A stretch of 64,000 nucleotides of DNA from Rhizobium nepotum 39/7 (GCF_000949865.1 NZ_JWJH01000007.1:244963-308962), one strand, 5' to 3'; counted from the first letter of the stretch, positions 39,287-52,070 are shown. Program-made: numbers and translations. Notes: a model not told the origin generated them from the letters alone.

Positions 39287-40222
39287 TCATGCGCGCGGGT
39301 GGGCTTTGTCGTAGATTTCCAGCAATCTTGCGGTATCGACGCCGGTATAGATCTGCGTGGTGGAAAGGCTGGCATGGCCGAGCAGTTCCTGAATGGTGCG
39401 CAGATCACCGCCGCCAGCCAGAAGATGGGTGGCGAAGGAATGGCGCAACGCGTGCGGTGTCGCGTTTTCCGGCAGGCCGAAAGCGCCGCGCAATTTCTGC
39501 ATCTCGCGCTGGATGATGGCGGGTTGCAGCTTGCCGCCGCGCGCGCCGAGGAACAGCGGCTGGTCCGCCGCCAGATGATAGGGGCAGAGCTTTCTGTAAG
39601 CCTCGACCGCTTCCGCCACCACCGCCAGCAAGGGTACGATCCGGGTCTTGTTGCCTTTGCCGGTGATGCGCAGGCTGCGTGCACCTGACTGGAGGTCGGC
39701 CGGGGTTAGCCCAAGCGCTTCGGAAATACGAAGACCGCAGCCATAAAGAAGCGAGAGGACCGCAGCGTTGCGGGCGGCAATCCACGGCTCTTCGTTCAGT
39801 TGCGCCTCGGTGGTGGTGATTTTCAGCGCCTGCCGGTCGGTCAGCGGTTTCGGCAGCGATTTCGGCTGTTTGGGCGCGCGCATGGCGGTGGCACCGGCCG
39901 CATTCACCAAACCTTTCTTTTGCAGGTGGTGAAGAAGGGAGCGCAGGCCCGCCAGATGCCGCCCGAGCGAACGCGCGCCGGCACCTTCCCTGCGACGGCT
40001 GGCCAGAAAGGCGCGAAGATCGACCGGGCGCAGATCGGCTATATCGGCAATGGCTGCGGGTTTGCCGATGTAGCCGGTGAGGAATGTCAAAAACTGGCGG
40101 GTATCGCGTTCATAGGCCTCGACGGTATTGTCTGAAAGGCGGCGTTCACCCGCAATCGAGGTAAGCCAGGACTGACGCTCGTTCAGGAGATCGGGTTCGG
40201 CAAATGTCAGAATTTCGGTCAC
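39287..40222 (-). CDS. xerC: Tyrosine recombinase XerC
   Basis: A 311-residue tyrosine recombinase, probably the XerC partner that resolves chromosome dimers at dif with XerD. The N-terminal SAM-like domain (about residues 10-95) is followed by the catalytic domain with the first Arg in YGCGLRISEALGL, a beta-hairpin Lys in GKGNKTRIVPL, the HALRHSFATHLL His/Arg pair, the LGHAS His and the nucleophile Tyr in STTQIYTGVD. All six catalytic residues are present. I favour the GTG at 40222 because GGAG lies 6 bp before it; the ATG at 40234 has AGGA directly abutting. It is divergent from priA. Confidence 0.88.
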   Translation of the reverse strand: MTEILTFAEPDLLNERQSWLTSIAGERRLSDNTVEAYERDTRQFLTFLTGYIGKPAAIADIADLRPVDLRAFLASRRREGAGARSLGRHLAGLRSLLHHLQKKGLVNAAGATAMRAPKQPKSLPKPLTDRQALKITTTEAQLNEEPWIAARNAAVLSLLYGCGLRISEALGLTPADLQSGARSLRITGKGNKTRIVPLLAVVAEAVEAYRKLCPYHLAADQPLFLGARGGKLQPAIIQREMQKLRGAFGLPENATPHALRHSFATHLLAGGGDLRTIQELLGHASLSTTQIYTGVDTARLLEIYDKAHPRA

Positions 40223-40378
40223 GGGGCGCTCCATTCCTGTACCGAAGTTATCCTGCCATGGTCAGCATTTGGTTAAAGCCTGCGCCTCAGCGTCGCATCC
40301 GGCATGGACTTCGCGGGGGCCAGCCATTACATGCGGGCGGTTTCCTTTTTCATTTCGCCGGGGCATGGTCGCCACATC

Positions 40379-42595
40379 ATGGCAAAAGATTCGTCCGATC
40401 TATTTGGGGCTCTGTTCGACCCGCCGTCGCCCACGCGCACGGTGCCCGTTCTGGTGCCGATGCCGGCGCCAGGACCCTACAGTTACGCCGTGCCTGAAGA
40501 TATGGTCGTGGAGACCGGCTCCGTCGTTCAGGTGCCGCTCGGGCCACGGCAGGTGTTCGGCGTGGTGTGGGACGATGCCGGAGAAAAGAGCGTCGATCCG
40601 AAGAAGCTGCGGCCCATCACCAAGAGTTTCGAGTGCCCGCCGCTGAAAGCGGAAATGCGGCGCTTCATCGACTGGGTTGCCGCATATACGCTTTCTCCGC
40701 CCGGTCTTGTGGCACGCATGGCGCTGCGCGCGCCTGCCGCCTTCGATCCCGAGCCGATGATCGAGGGGCTTCGGTTGACCGAAGGCAGGCCGGAGCGCCT
40801 GACGCCTGCCCGTGAAAGGGTGATGGAACTGGCGGCGGAAGGCCATGGCTGGACGAAGAGCGGGCTTGCCCACGCCGCCGGTGTCTCCACCAGCGTTGTC
40901 GACGGCCTCGTCAAGCAGGGCGTGTTCGAGACGGTTTTCCTGCCCGCGCCGCCTGTCGTGGCGGAGCCCGATCCGGATTATGTCGTGCCGAGACTGGAAG
41001 GCCCACAGAAGCAGGCGGCATCGGAAATTCTTGAGGATGTACGTAAAGGCGGTTTTCACGTTTCGCTGATCGACGGCGTGACCGGCTCGGGCAAAACCGA
41101 GGTCTATTTCGAAGCGGTGGCCGAGACGCTCAGGCAGGGCAAGCAGGTTCTTATCCTGCTGCCCGAAATCGCGCTGACGGCGGCGTTTCTGGATCGCTTT
41201 CACGACCGTTTCGGCGCGAGACCGGCGGAATGGCATTCGGACCTGTCGCCGCGCATGCGCGAAAAGGTTTGGCGGCAGGCGGTGACGGGTGAGGTGAGGG
41301 TGGTTGCCGGCGCCCGCTCGGCGCTTTTCCTGCCCTTCGACAATCTCGGTCTCATCATCGTCGATGAAGAGCATGATCCGGCCTACAAGCAGGAAGACCG
41401 CGTCTTCTATAATGCACGCGACATGGCCGTCGTCAGGGCGCGGATCGCGGAGTTTCCCGTCGTGCTGGTGTCCGCCACGCCCTCGGTGGAAAGCCAGGTC
41501 AATGGCAATTCGGGCCGTTACAACACCATCCATCTGCATACCCGTTTCGGCGATGCGGCGATGCCCGATCTGCATCTGGTCGATATGCGCCGCCATCCGC
41601 CGGAAAGGGGAGGGTTTCTTTCGCCGATTCTCCTGCGCGGCATCGGCAAGACCATCGAGAAGGGTGAGCAGTCCCTGCTCTTCCTCAATCGTCGCGGTTA
41701 TGCGCCGCTGACGCTCTGCCGTGTCTGCGGTCACCGTTTCCAGTGCCCGCAATGTTCTAGCTGGCTGGTGGAGCACCGGTTCCGCAGTCAATTGCAATGC
41801 CACCAGTGCGGCCATAACGAGCCGACGCCGGACCATTGCCCGGAATGCGGGACCTTCGACCATCTGGTGGCCTGCGGACCGGGGGTGGAGCGGATTGCCG
41901 AGGAGGTGGAGAAACATTTCCCTGAGGCCCGCACCATCGTGCTCTCCTCGGATCTCATGGGCGTCAAGCGGCTGCGTCTGGAGCTGGAGGCGATCGTCAA
42001 GGGCGAGGCGGATATCGTCATCGGCACGCAGCTGGTCGCCAAGGGGCACAACTTCCCCCTGATGACGCTTGTCGGTATCGTCGATGCCGATCTCGGGCTT
42101 GCCAATGGCGATCCGCGCGCGGCCGAGCGAACGTTCCAGCTGCTTTCGCAGGTGACAGGGCGCGCCGGGCGTACGGGGTTGAAGAGCCACGGTCTGTTGC
42201 AGACCTATCAACCGCAGCATCCCGTCATGCAGGCGATCGTTTCGGGTGATGCATCGGCCTTTTACGAAAGGGAGATCGTGGAGAGAGAAAAGGCCGTTCT
42301 GCCGCCTTTCGGACGCCTTGCCTCGGTCATCGTCTCCGCCGATACGCGTGCGGATGCCGAAACCCATGCACGAGGCCTCAGAGCGGCAGCACCGCAGGTT
42401 ACGGGCATCATGCTGCTTGGTCCGGCGGAAGCGCCGCTGGCGCTGATCCGCGGCCGCCACCGTTTTCGCTTGCTGGTGCACGGGCGGCGCAATTCCGACA
42501 TGCAGTCTTTTCTTAGAACGCTTCTGGCCAATGGCCCGAAGGAGCGGGGCAGTGTGCATGTACAGCTCGATATCGATCCGCAAAGTTTCCTTTGA
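40379..42595 (+). CDS. priA: Primosomal replication protein N' (PriA helicase)
   Basis: PriA restarts collapsed replication forks, unwinding DNA 3' to 5' and loading the primosome. The 738-residue protein has the N-terminal DNA-binding domain (VPVLVPMPAPGPYSYAVP onward), Walker A GVTGSGKTEVY with Lys239, the VDEEHDPAYKQE Walker B, and eight zinc cysteines in CRVCGHRFQCPQC and CHQCGHNEPTPDHCPECG. GDPRAAERTFQLLSQVTGRAGR is helicase motif V/VI. I chose the ATG at 40379; the upstream 25 in-frame codons look non-coding. Confidence 0.95.
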   Translation: MAKDSSDLFGALFDPPSPTRTVPVLVPMPAPGPYSYAVPEDMVVETGSVVQVPLGPRQVFGVVWDDAGEKSVDPKKLRPITKSFECPPLKAEMRRFIDWVAAYTLSPPGLVARMALRAPAAFDPEPMIEGLRLTEGRPERLTPARERVMELAAEGHGWTKSGLAHAAGVSTSVVDGLVKQGVFETVFLPAPPVVAEPDPDYVVPRLEGPQKQAASEILEDVRKGGFHVSLIDGVTGSGKTEVYFEAVAETLRQGKQVLILLPEIALTAAFLDRFHDRFGARPAEWHSDLSPRMREKVWRQAVTGEVRVVAGARSALFLPFDNLGLIIVDEEHDPAYKQEDRVFYNARDMAVVRARIAEFPVVLVSATPSVESQVNGNSGRYNTIHLHTRFGDAAMPDLHLVDMRRHPPERGGFLSPILLRGIGKTIEKGEQSLLFLNRRGYAPLTLCRVCGHRFQCPQCSSWLVEHRFRSQLQCHQCGHNEPTPDHCPECGTFDHLVACGPGVERIAEEVEKHFPEARTIVLSSDLMGVKRLRLELEAIVKGEADIVIGTQLVAKGHNFPLMTLVGIVDADLGLANGDPRAAERTFQLLSQVTGRAGRTGLKSHGLLQTYQPQHPVMQAIVSGDASAFYEREIVEREKAVLPPFGRLASVIVSADTRADAETHARGLRAAAPQVTGIMLLGPAEAPLALIRGRHRFRLLVHGRRNSDMQSFLRTLLANGPKERGSVHVQLDIDPQSFL

Positions 42596-42675
42596 ACTTT
42601 ATCGATGGAGGCGTTTTCCCCCTGTCATGACCGTGTCATAACGCAGCAGGCGAAAAGAATGATTTGGGGAACGAG

Positions 42676-43062
42676 ATGGAGTTTTATTTTCCCGCCGAGT
42701 TCGGCGAGCAGCTGGCTTTTGGAGCCGCAGTGATATCGGCCGTGATCGGCCTGTTTTTCATGTTTGCACCGGGTATTACCCTTCGCGCCTTCGGCCTGCA
42801 GCCGGCCGGTGAGCGCAGGGAGGGTTACGCGCTCGTGCGCTCCTCGCTTGCGGGTTTTTATCTTGGCCTCGGTGCTGCCGCGCTGCTTCTGGCGCAGCCC
42901 ATGGTTTATCTTGCCTTCGGCGTGGCCTTCGCTCTCAGCGTATTCGGCGGCATTCTTTCCATTCTCTCCGATGGAGGCGCAACTATGCGGAATTGCTTAC
43001 TTATGGTTGTGCATTTTCTCCTGGCCGCATTGTCGTTGAGCTACGTGTTCGGACTGGTCTAA
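42676..43062 (+). CDS. Small membrane protein, DUF4345-like
   Basis: A 128-residue protein with four hydrophobic segments (about residues 13-33, 58-78, 80-100, 105-125). The first loop contains GITLRAFGLQPAGERREGYALVRSSLAGFYLGLG, and the arginine plus glycine-rich repeat pattern resembles DUF4345-type membrane proteins. The start ATG has GGGGAACGAG immediately before it; a TTG 12 bases earlier is not preferred. It lies 80 bp after priA and 260 bp before atpH. Function unknown. Confidence 0.72.
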   Translation: MEFYFPAEFGEQLAFGAAVISAVIGLFFMFAPGITLRAFGLQPAGERREGYALVRSSLAGFYLGLGAAALLLAQPMVYLAFGVAFALSVFGGILSILSDGGATMRNCLLMVVHFLLAALSLSYVFGLV

Positions 43063-43323
43063 GTCGGGCTTTTTGGCTTTTCTGCCGCACCAGACGCGCA
43101 TCCGGAGCGAAATCGGAAAATTTAAACGCATTCCCCCTTGCCCAAACGGCGCTTTCCGCTATTACGCGTGTTGCGAGTCCCGGCGTCCTATGCTAGACGG
43201 ACCGCGAAATTGGGAAAAGGCAGGGGGGAATTCCGGTCTTTTTCGGGGAAATTGAAACGATTTCAAGAATTTGATGCGGTGGAGCCCCCTCGCTGATGTT
43301 CTTGGACGATTAGCAGGGAAAAA

Positions 43324-45419
<2,096 letters not shown>

Positions 45420-45450
45420 ATTAGGGCTCTTTTACTCGGACGGATAACGG

Positions 45451-46329
45451 ATGCCTTCACTTAAGGATCTGAAAAACCGCATTGCCTCCGTGAAGGCGAC
45501 GCAGAAGATTACCAAGGCGATGAAAATGGTCGCCGCGGCGAAGCTTCGGCGCGCCCAGGAAGCTGCGGAGGCCGCCCGGCCGTATTCTCAGCGCATGAGC
45601 GCCGTTCTTGCCAACATCGCCAAGGCGGTAGAGGCGGACGTGGCTCCGGCGCTGATGACCGGCACCGGCAAGGACGACGTGCATCTGCTCGTCGTCTGCA
45701 CGGCCGAACGTGGTCTCTGCGGCGGTTTCAACTCGCAGATTTCCCGTTTTGCCCGCGATCAGGCCCGCAAGCTGACTTCCGAAGGCAAGACGGTCAAGAT
45801 CATCACGGTCGGCAAGAAGGGTTACGACAGCCTTCGCCGCGAATTCGCAGCTAATATCATCGAGCGCATCGAACTGCGCGACGTGAAGAAGGTCGGTTTT
45901 GAAAATGCCGACCAGATCGCCAAGAAGGTGATCTCGCTCTTCAACGCTGGTGAATTCGACGTCTGCACGCTGATCTATTCGGAATTCAAGTCCGTTATCA
46001 GCCAGATCCCGACCGGCCTGCAGCTCATTCCGGCCGCAACCCCGGTTGTGGAACAGGAAGAAGCAACGCAGAACGCCGTCTACGAATACGAGCCGGATGC
46101 GGTTTCTATTCTGGAAGACCTTATTCCGCGCAACATTTCGGTTCAGGTTTTCCGGGCTCTGCTCGAAAACGTTGCCGGTGAAATGGGCGCCAAGATGAGC
46201 GCGATGGATAATGCAACGCGCAATGCCGGTGAGATGATCAACAAGCTGACGCTTTCCTACAACCGTCAGCGTCAGGCTCAGATCACCAAGGAACTCATTG
46301 AAATCATTTCGGGCGCGGAAGCGCTCTGA
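45451..46329 (+). CDS. atpG: ATP synthase F1 gamma subunit
   Basis: AtpG is the central rotor shaft. The 292-residue protein starts [36 protein letters not shown] (first helix) and ends with the paired C-terminal helix [44 protein letters not shown], both hallmark regions. It starts 31 bp after atpA and precedes atpD by 23 bp. Confidence 0.98.
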   Translation: MPSLKDLKNRIASVKATQKITKAMKMVAAAKLRRAQEAAEAARPYSQRMSAVLANIAKAVEADVAPALMTGTGKDDVHLLVVCTAERGLCGGFNSQISRFARDQARKLTSEGKTVKIITVGKKGYDSLRREFAANIIERIELRDVKKVGFENADQIAKKVISLFNAGEFDVCTLIYSEFKSVISQIPTGLQLIPAATPVVEQEEATQNAVYEYEPDAVSILEDLIPRNISVQVFRALLENVAGEMGAKMSAMDNATRNAGEMINKLTLSYNRQRQAQITKELIEIISGAEAL

Positions 46330-46334
46330 GGTAA

Positions 46335-47807
<1,473 letters not shown>

Positions 47808-47816
47808 TCATGAATT

Positions 47817-47847
47817 GGCGGGCGCGTGGGTTTACCGCGCGCTTGCC
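47817..47847 (+). other. Hairpin between atpD and atpC
   Basis: Bases 47817-47828 can pair with 47836-47847 (12 bp with three G-T pairs) around a 7-base loop. There is no T tract. It probably affects mRNA decay or the relative yield of epsilon subunit (inference). Confidence 0.45.
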
Positions 47848-47933
47848 TTCAATGACGGTGAAACCGGAACGGCTTTGCCGCGTTGTTACAAAAAGTCCGT
47901 GACGCCCGCGTAATTGAAAAGAAGTGAAGAGCC

Positions 47934-48344
47934 ATGGCTGACAGTTTCAAATTCGATCTCGTTTCCCCGGAACGTCTGCTCGTTTCCGAAACGGTTACGG
48001 AAGTCGTCATCCCGGCTACGCTGGGTGAGATGACGGTTCTGGCCAATCACGCGCCGGTGATGACGACGATCAAGCCGGGTCTGGTAACGGTGAAATTCGC
48101 CTCCGGCGAAACGCACAAATATGTCGTCTTCGGCGGCTTTGCCGATATTCTTCCGACGGGTTGCACGCTTCTGGCCGAATCCGCCGTCTCGGCCGATGAT
48201 ATCTCTCCCGACACGCTGCAGAAGCGTATCGATGCGGCCCGCTCCGAAATTGAAGAGGGCAATCATCATCACGAACATCGGACCAAGCTTGAAAAGCATC
48301 TTTACGAACTGACGAACCTGCACGAGGTTCTCGTCGCCGCTTGA
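47934..48344 (+). CDS. atpC: ATP synthase F1 epsilon subunit
   Basis: AtpC binds the rotor shaft and regulates ATP hydrolysis. The 136-residue protein shows the N-terminal beta sandwich (FDLVSPERLLVSETVTEVVIP, GEMTVLANHAPVMTTIKPG) and GFADILPTGCTLLAESA, followed by a C-terminal helical hairpin. Last gene of atpHAGDC. In Alphaproteobacteria the F0 genes form a separate operon, and none is present here. A strong terminator follows 50 bp downstream. Confidence 0.97.
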   Translation: MADSFKFDLVSPERLLVSETVTEVVIPATLGEMTVLANHAPVMTTIKPGLVTVKFASGETHKYVVFGGFADILPTGCTLLAESAVSADDISPDTLQKRIDAARSEIEEGNHHHEHRTKLEKHLYELTNLHEVLVAA

Positions 48345-48392
48345 AAGCACCGGGCGGGTTCGAAAGAATGACTGCCCACAAAATATCTAACC

Positions 48393-48422
48393 AAAAAAGC
48401 GGCCGCTTCGGTCGCTTTTTTT
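48393..48422 (+). terminator. Rho-independent terminator after atpHAGDC
   Basis: AAAAAAGCGGCC (48393-48404) pairs with GGTCGCTTTTTT (48410-48421) around GCTTC, with one G-T pair; the stem merges with an eight-base T tract. Confidence 0.88.
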
Positions 48423-48613
48423 GTTTTGGGGCCCGGCCATATCTCACGCGCCGAAGAGATCGGTTTCCGCTTCAGTAAAGAGCGCTTTGGCCGGCTCGGT
48501 CCTGTCGAAATCGATTCCGATTTTCGGGGCGATAGGCTAGATGTGATGATGAAGAGGAACGCAGCTTTATCGAACGGAAGCCGAGGTGAAGACGCGTCTC
48601 CTGCCATGGAGGA

Positions 48614-49429
48614 ATGATCGCCATGTCGGCAGAAGCAAGTTACCGAAGGGTCGCGAGAACCGCTCTGCGACAGGGGACTCTTGTCACTGGGGAGCGGGCC
48701 GTGCCTGAAGAAGTGCCGGTTGCCTTTTCTTACGGTGGCAGCACCCATGCCGTGATGATGGCCAGCCCCGCCGATCTCATCGATTTCGCCGTCGGCTTCA
48801 GCCTCACCGAAGGTATCATATCCGCACGCACTGAAATCCGGGCCATAGAGGTGGTGGAGGCGAGCCAGGGATACGATGTCCAGGTGGATTTGATGGATGC
48901 CGAGGCCGATGCCCTGCGGGCGAGACGGAGGCATATGGCAGGTCCGGTGGGCTGCGGTCTCTGCGGGATTGAATCGATAGAACAGGCTGTGCGCGTCGTG
49001 CCGGATTTGAGCGGCGTGAAAATGTCCATCGAAGGTCACGAGATCGTTGCTGCGATGAAGTCGCTTAATGATGCGCAAAATCTCAACCGCGAGACCAGGG
49101 CCGTTCACGGGGCGGGTTTCTACAATGCTGGGAAGGGTTTGCTTGCGGCGCGTGAGGATGTCGGTCGCCACAATGCACTCGACAAACTCGCCGGTGCGGT
49201 CATCAACGCCAACATATCCGCCGAGGCGGGCATTGTGGTCGTCACCAGCCGCCTGTCGGTGGAGATGGTTCAGAAGACGGCGATCCTCGGCAGTCCGGTT
49301 TTGGCGGCAATTTCGGCGCCCACCGCGCTTGCCATCGAAACCGCTGAGGCGGCAGGCATCACACTTGTCGCGCTGGTCCGGGGTGAAGACTTCGAAATCT
49401 TCACCCATGCAGACCGCGTTATTTTATAG
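48614..49429 (+). CDS. fdhD: Formate dehydrogenase accessory sulfurtransferase FdhD
   Basis: FdhD passes sulfur from IscS to the molybdenum cofactor of formate dehydrogenases, which need it for activity. The 271-residue protein has the redox CxxC in VGCGLCGIE (C114 and C117), the GRHNALDKL motif, and the SLTEGII and ISAPTALAIE segments. GGAGG directly precedes the ATG at 48614; the in-frame ATG at 48623 has better spacing and may be the true start. No formate dehydrogenase gene is adjacent, so it acts on an enzyme encoded elsewhere. A 63-codon open frame overlapping its start is not supported. Confidence 0.92.
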   Translation: MIAMSAEASYRRVARTALRQGTLVTGERAVPEEVPVAFSYGGSTHAVMMASPADLIDFAVGFSLTEGIISARTEIRAIEVVEASQGYDVQVDLMDAEADALRARRRHMAGPVGCGLCGIESIEQAVRVVPDLSGVKMSIEGHEIVAAMKSLNDAQNLNRETRAVHGAGFYNAGKGLLAAREDVGRHNALDKLAGAVINANISAEAGIVVVTSRLSVEMVQKTAILGSPVLAAISAPTALAIETAEAAGITLVALVRGEDFEIFTHADRVIL

Positions 49430-49482
49430 CGCCAAAGGCCATCATCTACACGTGGCCTTCCGGCTTGGTCGGGCGTGGAGAT

Positions 49483-51255
49483 CTAAAACTCCGCCCATTC
49501 CGCCGCCGCATTTCCATGGGACCTGACTGCAGCATATCGCGGCTGTGCTGCTGGCAGTCTGGTGACCATGGCTGGTTTTCTGTCATTCGGCTGGACGGGT
49601 AACAGCGATGCCTCGCGCGATATCCTGAACTGCCGCAGCAATTCGTGCAGGTTCTCCGCCTCATTGGCAAGGCCGTGGCTGGCGGCGGTGGTTTCCTCCA
49701 CCATCGCGGCGTTTTTCTGGGTCGCCTGATCCATGACGTTGACGGCCTGATTGATTTCTCTCAGCCCGTTCGCCTGTTCGCGCGATGCCTCGACGATCGC
49801 CGAGACGTTGGCATCGATTTCGCCCATCTGCGACTGAATATCCCGCAAGGCGCCGCCGGTTCTGCCAACCAGATCGACGCCGTTGACGACCTGTTCGCGG
49901 GAGGTGTTGATGAGGGATTTGATTTCCTTGGCCGCGACTGCGGATCGTTGCGCGAGTTCCCGCACTTCCTGCGCCACGACAGCGAAACCCTTGCCTGCTT
50001 CGCCGGCGCGGGCTGCTTCGACGCCCGCATTCAGCGCCAGAAGATTGGTCTGGAAGGCGATGTCGTCTATGACGCCGATGATGTTGGTGATTTCACCGGA
50101 TGAGCGCGAAATCGCGTCCATGGCGGAAATCGCCTGTTGAACGACTTCGCCGGAATGTTCGGCGTGTTCTTTCGTTCGCAGTACCAGCTTTCCGGCTTCG
50201 CCGGCGCGCTGGCTGGCGTCGGTAACGGTGGTGGTGATTTCTTCCAGCGCGGCTGCGGTTTCCTCCAGTGAAGCGGCTTGCTGCTCGGTGCGCTGCGAGA
50301 GTTGATCGGCGGCTATGCGTATCTCGCCCGAGCCGGATGCGATTGTCGAGGCATTATGGGCGATCGTCTGCATGGTGGTCTGAAGTTTGCCGACAACGTC
50401 GTTGAAGTCGTGCCGCAGCTTCTCCATGCTGGGCACGAAGCTGTTATCGAGACGCTGGATCAGATCGCCCTCCGCCAGTGCCTGCAAGGCATCGGCAAGA
50501 GCGGTAATGGCGCTCATGCGCGGGGTGACGTCGGTTGCGAATTTTACGACTTTCACCACCTTGCCGGCCTCATCCAGCACCGGATTATAGGCGGCCTGGA
50601 TCCATATTTCCTTGCCGTTCTTTCCGTAGCGAACAAATTCGTCCGAGATGAATTCCCCCGATGCCAGCCGCTGCCAGAAATTGGCATAGGCAGGGGATGC
50701 GGTATAGGCCGGATCACAGAACATGCGGTGGTGTTTGCCTGCGATCTCCTTCAGATCGTAGTTCACGGTGGTGCAGAAATTCGGATTGGCGGTGATGATC
50801 GTGCCATCAGGCAAAAACTCGATGGTGGCCTGGGAGCGGGAAAGCGCCTCCAGCTTGCCGGCGTCTTCCGTGGCCTTGATCTTCTTGGCGGTGATGTCGG
50901 TCGCGATCTTGACGACCTTGTAGGGTTTGCCCGAACGGAAGACGGGATTGTAGGAAGCCTCGATCCAGATGGCCGACCCGTCCTTGCGGATTCGGCGATA
51001 CTCCTTGGCCTGAAATTCGCCGCGCGCAAGAGATTCCCAGAATTCCTGATATGCGCGCGATGCGACAATATCTCCGCTGCAGAAGATGCGATGGTGCTTG
51101 CCGACGATCTCAGTGAGATCATAGCCCAGCGCCGTGCAGAAATTGCGGTTTGCCGTGAGAATATTACCTTTGAGATCGAATTCTATGACCGCCTGCGATT
51201 TGGATATCGCATCGAGCATGTTTCGGTTATCTGCGCTTTTCCCTAACCCCAGCAT
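49483..51255 (-). CDS. Soluble two-PAS methyl-accepting chemotaxis protein (BdlA-like)
   Basis: A 590-residue cytoplasmic chemoreceptor without membrane segments. Two PAS domains come first, about residues 10-125 and 130-250, each with the pattern NFCT..GYDL.EI.GKHHR. and IWI.A.YNPV. A HAMP-like or linker segment (SAITALADALQALAEGDLIQRL) follows, then the MCP signalling domain with the hairpin tip IIGVIDDIAFQTNLLALNAGVEAARAGEAGKGFAVVA. PAS-PAS-MCP matches BdlA, which senses redox or nutrients in biofilm dispersal. It ends in EWAEF, which fits the xWxxF CheR-docking pentapeptide. Start at 51255 has GGGGGA 6 bp upstream. The PAS ligand is unknown. Confidence 0.9.
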   Translation of the reverse strand: MLGLGKSADNRNMLDAISKSQAVIEFDLKGNILTANRNFCTALGYDLTEIVGKHHRIFCSGDIVASRAYQEFWESLARGEFQAKEYRRIRKDGSAIWIEASYNPVFRSGKPYKVVKIATDITAKKIKATEDAGKLEALSRSQATIEFLPDGTIITANPNFCTTVNYDLKEIAGKHHRMFCDPAYTASPAYANFWQRLASGEFISDEFVRYGKNGKEIWIQAAYNPVLDEAGKVVKVVKFATDVTPRMSAITALADALQALAEGDLIQRLDNSFVPSMEKLRHDFNDVVGKLQTTMQTIAHNASTIASGSGEIRIAADQLSQRTEQQAASLEETAAALEEITTTVTDASQRAGEAGKLVLRTKEHAEHSGEVVQQAISAMDAISRSSGEITNIIGVIDDIAFQTNLLALNAGVEAARAGEAGKGFAVVAQEVRELAQRSAVAAKEIKSLINTSREQVVNGVDLVGRTGGALRDIQSQMGEIDANVSAIVEASREQANGLREINQAVNVMDQATQKNAAMVEETTAASHGLANEAENLHELLRQFRISREASLLPVQPNDRKPAMVTRLPAAQPRYAAVRSHGNAAAEWAEF

Positions 51256-51442
51256 TAACGTCCCCCAAATATCGGCCCACGGCGCGGCTTGCCGCACGGA
51301 AGGCGCGGTCCACGTCGTATCATGTTGAACAACGAATAGGTTTTGCCACCAAAGGCGGCAATGCAGGCACTTGCGACTAAGCAGCCCCCGTCAGGTATCG
51401 GACCCGCGTGATGTCGTGCGGCGCGCGGTACTGTTCGTCGGC

Positions 51443-51472
51443 TTTTAATATTATGGATATCTAATATTAAAA
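51443..51472. promoter_or_regulatory. 30-bp AT-rich palindrome upstream of the chemoreceptor
   Basis: TTTTAATATTA (51443-51453) and TAATATTAAAA (51462-51472) are exact reverse complements around TGGATATC. It lies about 190 bp before the receptor start, in the 338-bp gap below cheW. Candidate operator or promoter element; no matching regulator is known to me. The rest of the gap holds the cheW terminator and no gene. Confidence 0.4.
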
Positions 51473-51502
51473 TGTTCTTATTTAAGTTGTGGGACGGGTG
51501 AG

Positions 51503-51536
51503 AAAACAAAAACCGCCGGGCAGGTGCTCCGGCGGT
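51503..51536 (-). terminator. Rho-independent terminator after cheW
   Basis: Read on the minus strand, ACCGCCGG and CCGGCGGT (51512-51519 and 51529-51536) form an 8-bp stem followed by TTTTGTTTT. Good intrinsic terminator. Confidence 0.88.
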
Positions 51537-51593
51537 CTGGTTTTGTCGTAGATAATCGTTGTTAAACGCTTGCGTCAGAATGTAATCGCCCGA

Positions 51594-52070
51594 TCAGGCT
51601 GCGAGATCTTCCGCTTCGGTTCCCTTGAACATTTTTGCGAGGTTCAGGAAGCAGATCATGCCATGTTCGTTGGCGATGATGCCTTCGGAATAGGACTTGT
51701 CGAAAGAGGCCGAGATTTCCGGAACCGGCTGGACCTGATTTGCCGGGATCGTCAGGATGTCCGAAACGCGGTCGACGAGCATGCCGATGACCATGTTGTG
51801 CACTTCGGCTACAACGATCGCGCTTCGTTCATTCGCAACGGTGCTTTTCATGCCGAGCTTGTGGGCCAGATCGATAATCGGAATGACGGAGCCGCGCAGA
51901 TTCATGACGCCGATGACGTCTTTCGGCGCGTGAGGAATGGGCGTGGAAGGCGCCCAGCCGCGAATTTCGCGGATGGTCGTCGTCTTCACGCAGAATTCCT
52001 GATCATGCAGGCGGAATGCGATGATTTCGAGCGTCTCGCCGCCAAAGTTCGTGGAGTTTATCATTGCCAT
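51594..52070 (-). CDS. cheW: Chemotaxis coupling protein CheW
   Basis: CheW links chemoreceptors to the kinase CheA. The 158-residue protein contains the CheW-fold strands: EIIAFRLHDQEFCVKTTTIREI, the signature NLRGSVIPIIDLAHKLG, VVAEVHNMVIGMLVDRVSDILTI. I use the ATG at 52070, which has GGGAAG about 7 bp before it, and reject an upstream extension of 39 codons. It is an orphan copy: no cheA or cheY is nearby, but a soluble receptor gene follows on the same strand, separated by its terminator. The pair may form one signalling unit or feed the main chemotaxis cluster elsewhere. Confidence 0.9.
   Translation of the reverse strand: MAMINSTNFGGETLEIIAFRLHDQEFCVKTTTIREIRGWAPSTPIPHAPKDVIGVMNLRGSVIPIIDLAHKLGMKSTVANERSAIVVAEVHNMVIGMLVDRVSDILTIPANQVQPVPEISASFDKSYSEGIIANEHGMICFLNLAKMFKGTEAEDLAA

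Noticed and set aside
40400..42583. 727-codon open frame on the minus strand opposite priA
   Set aside because: PriA motifs on the plus strand are complete; the antisense frame is a shadow. The same applies to 5711-7396 opposite typA and 33405-34883 opposite sucB.
48426..48617. 63-codon open frame that ends in an ATGA overlap with fdhD
   Set aside because: It begins with TTG inside the atp terminator, has no ribosome site and no family character. The overlap may be chance, though a short leader peptide cannot be fully ruled out.
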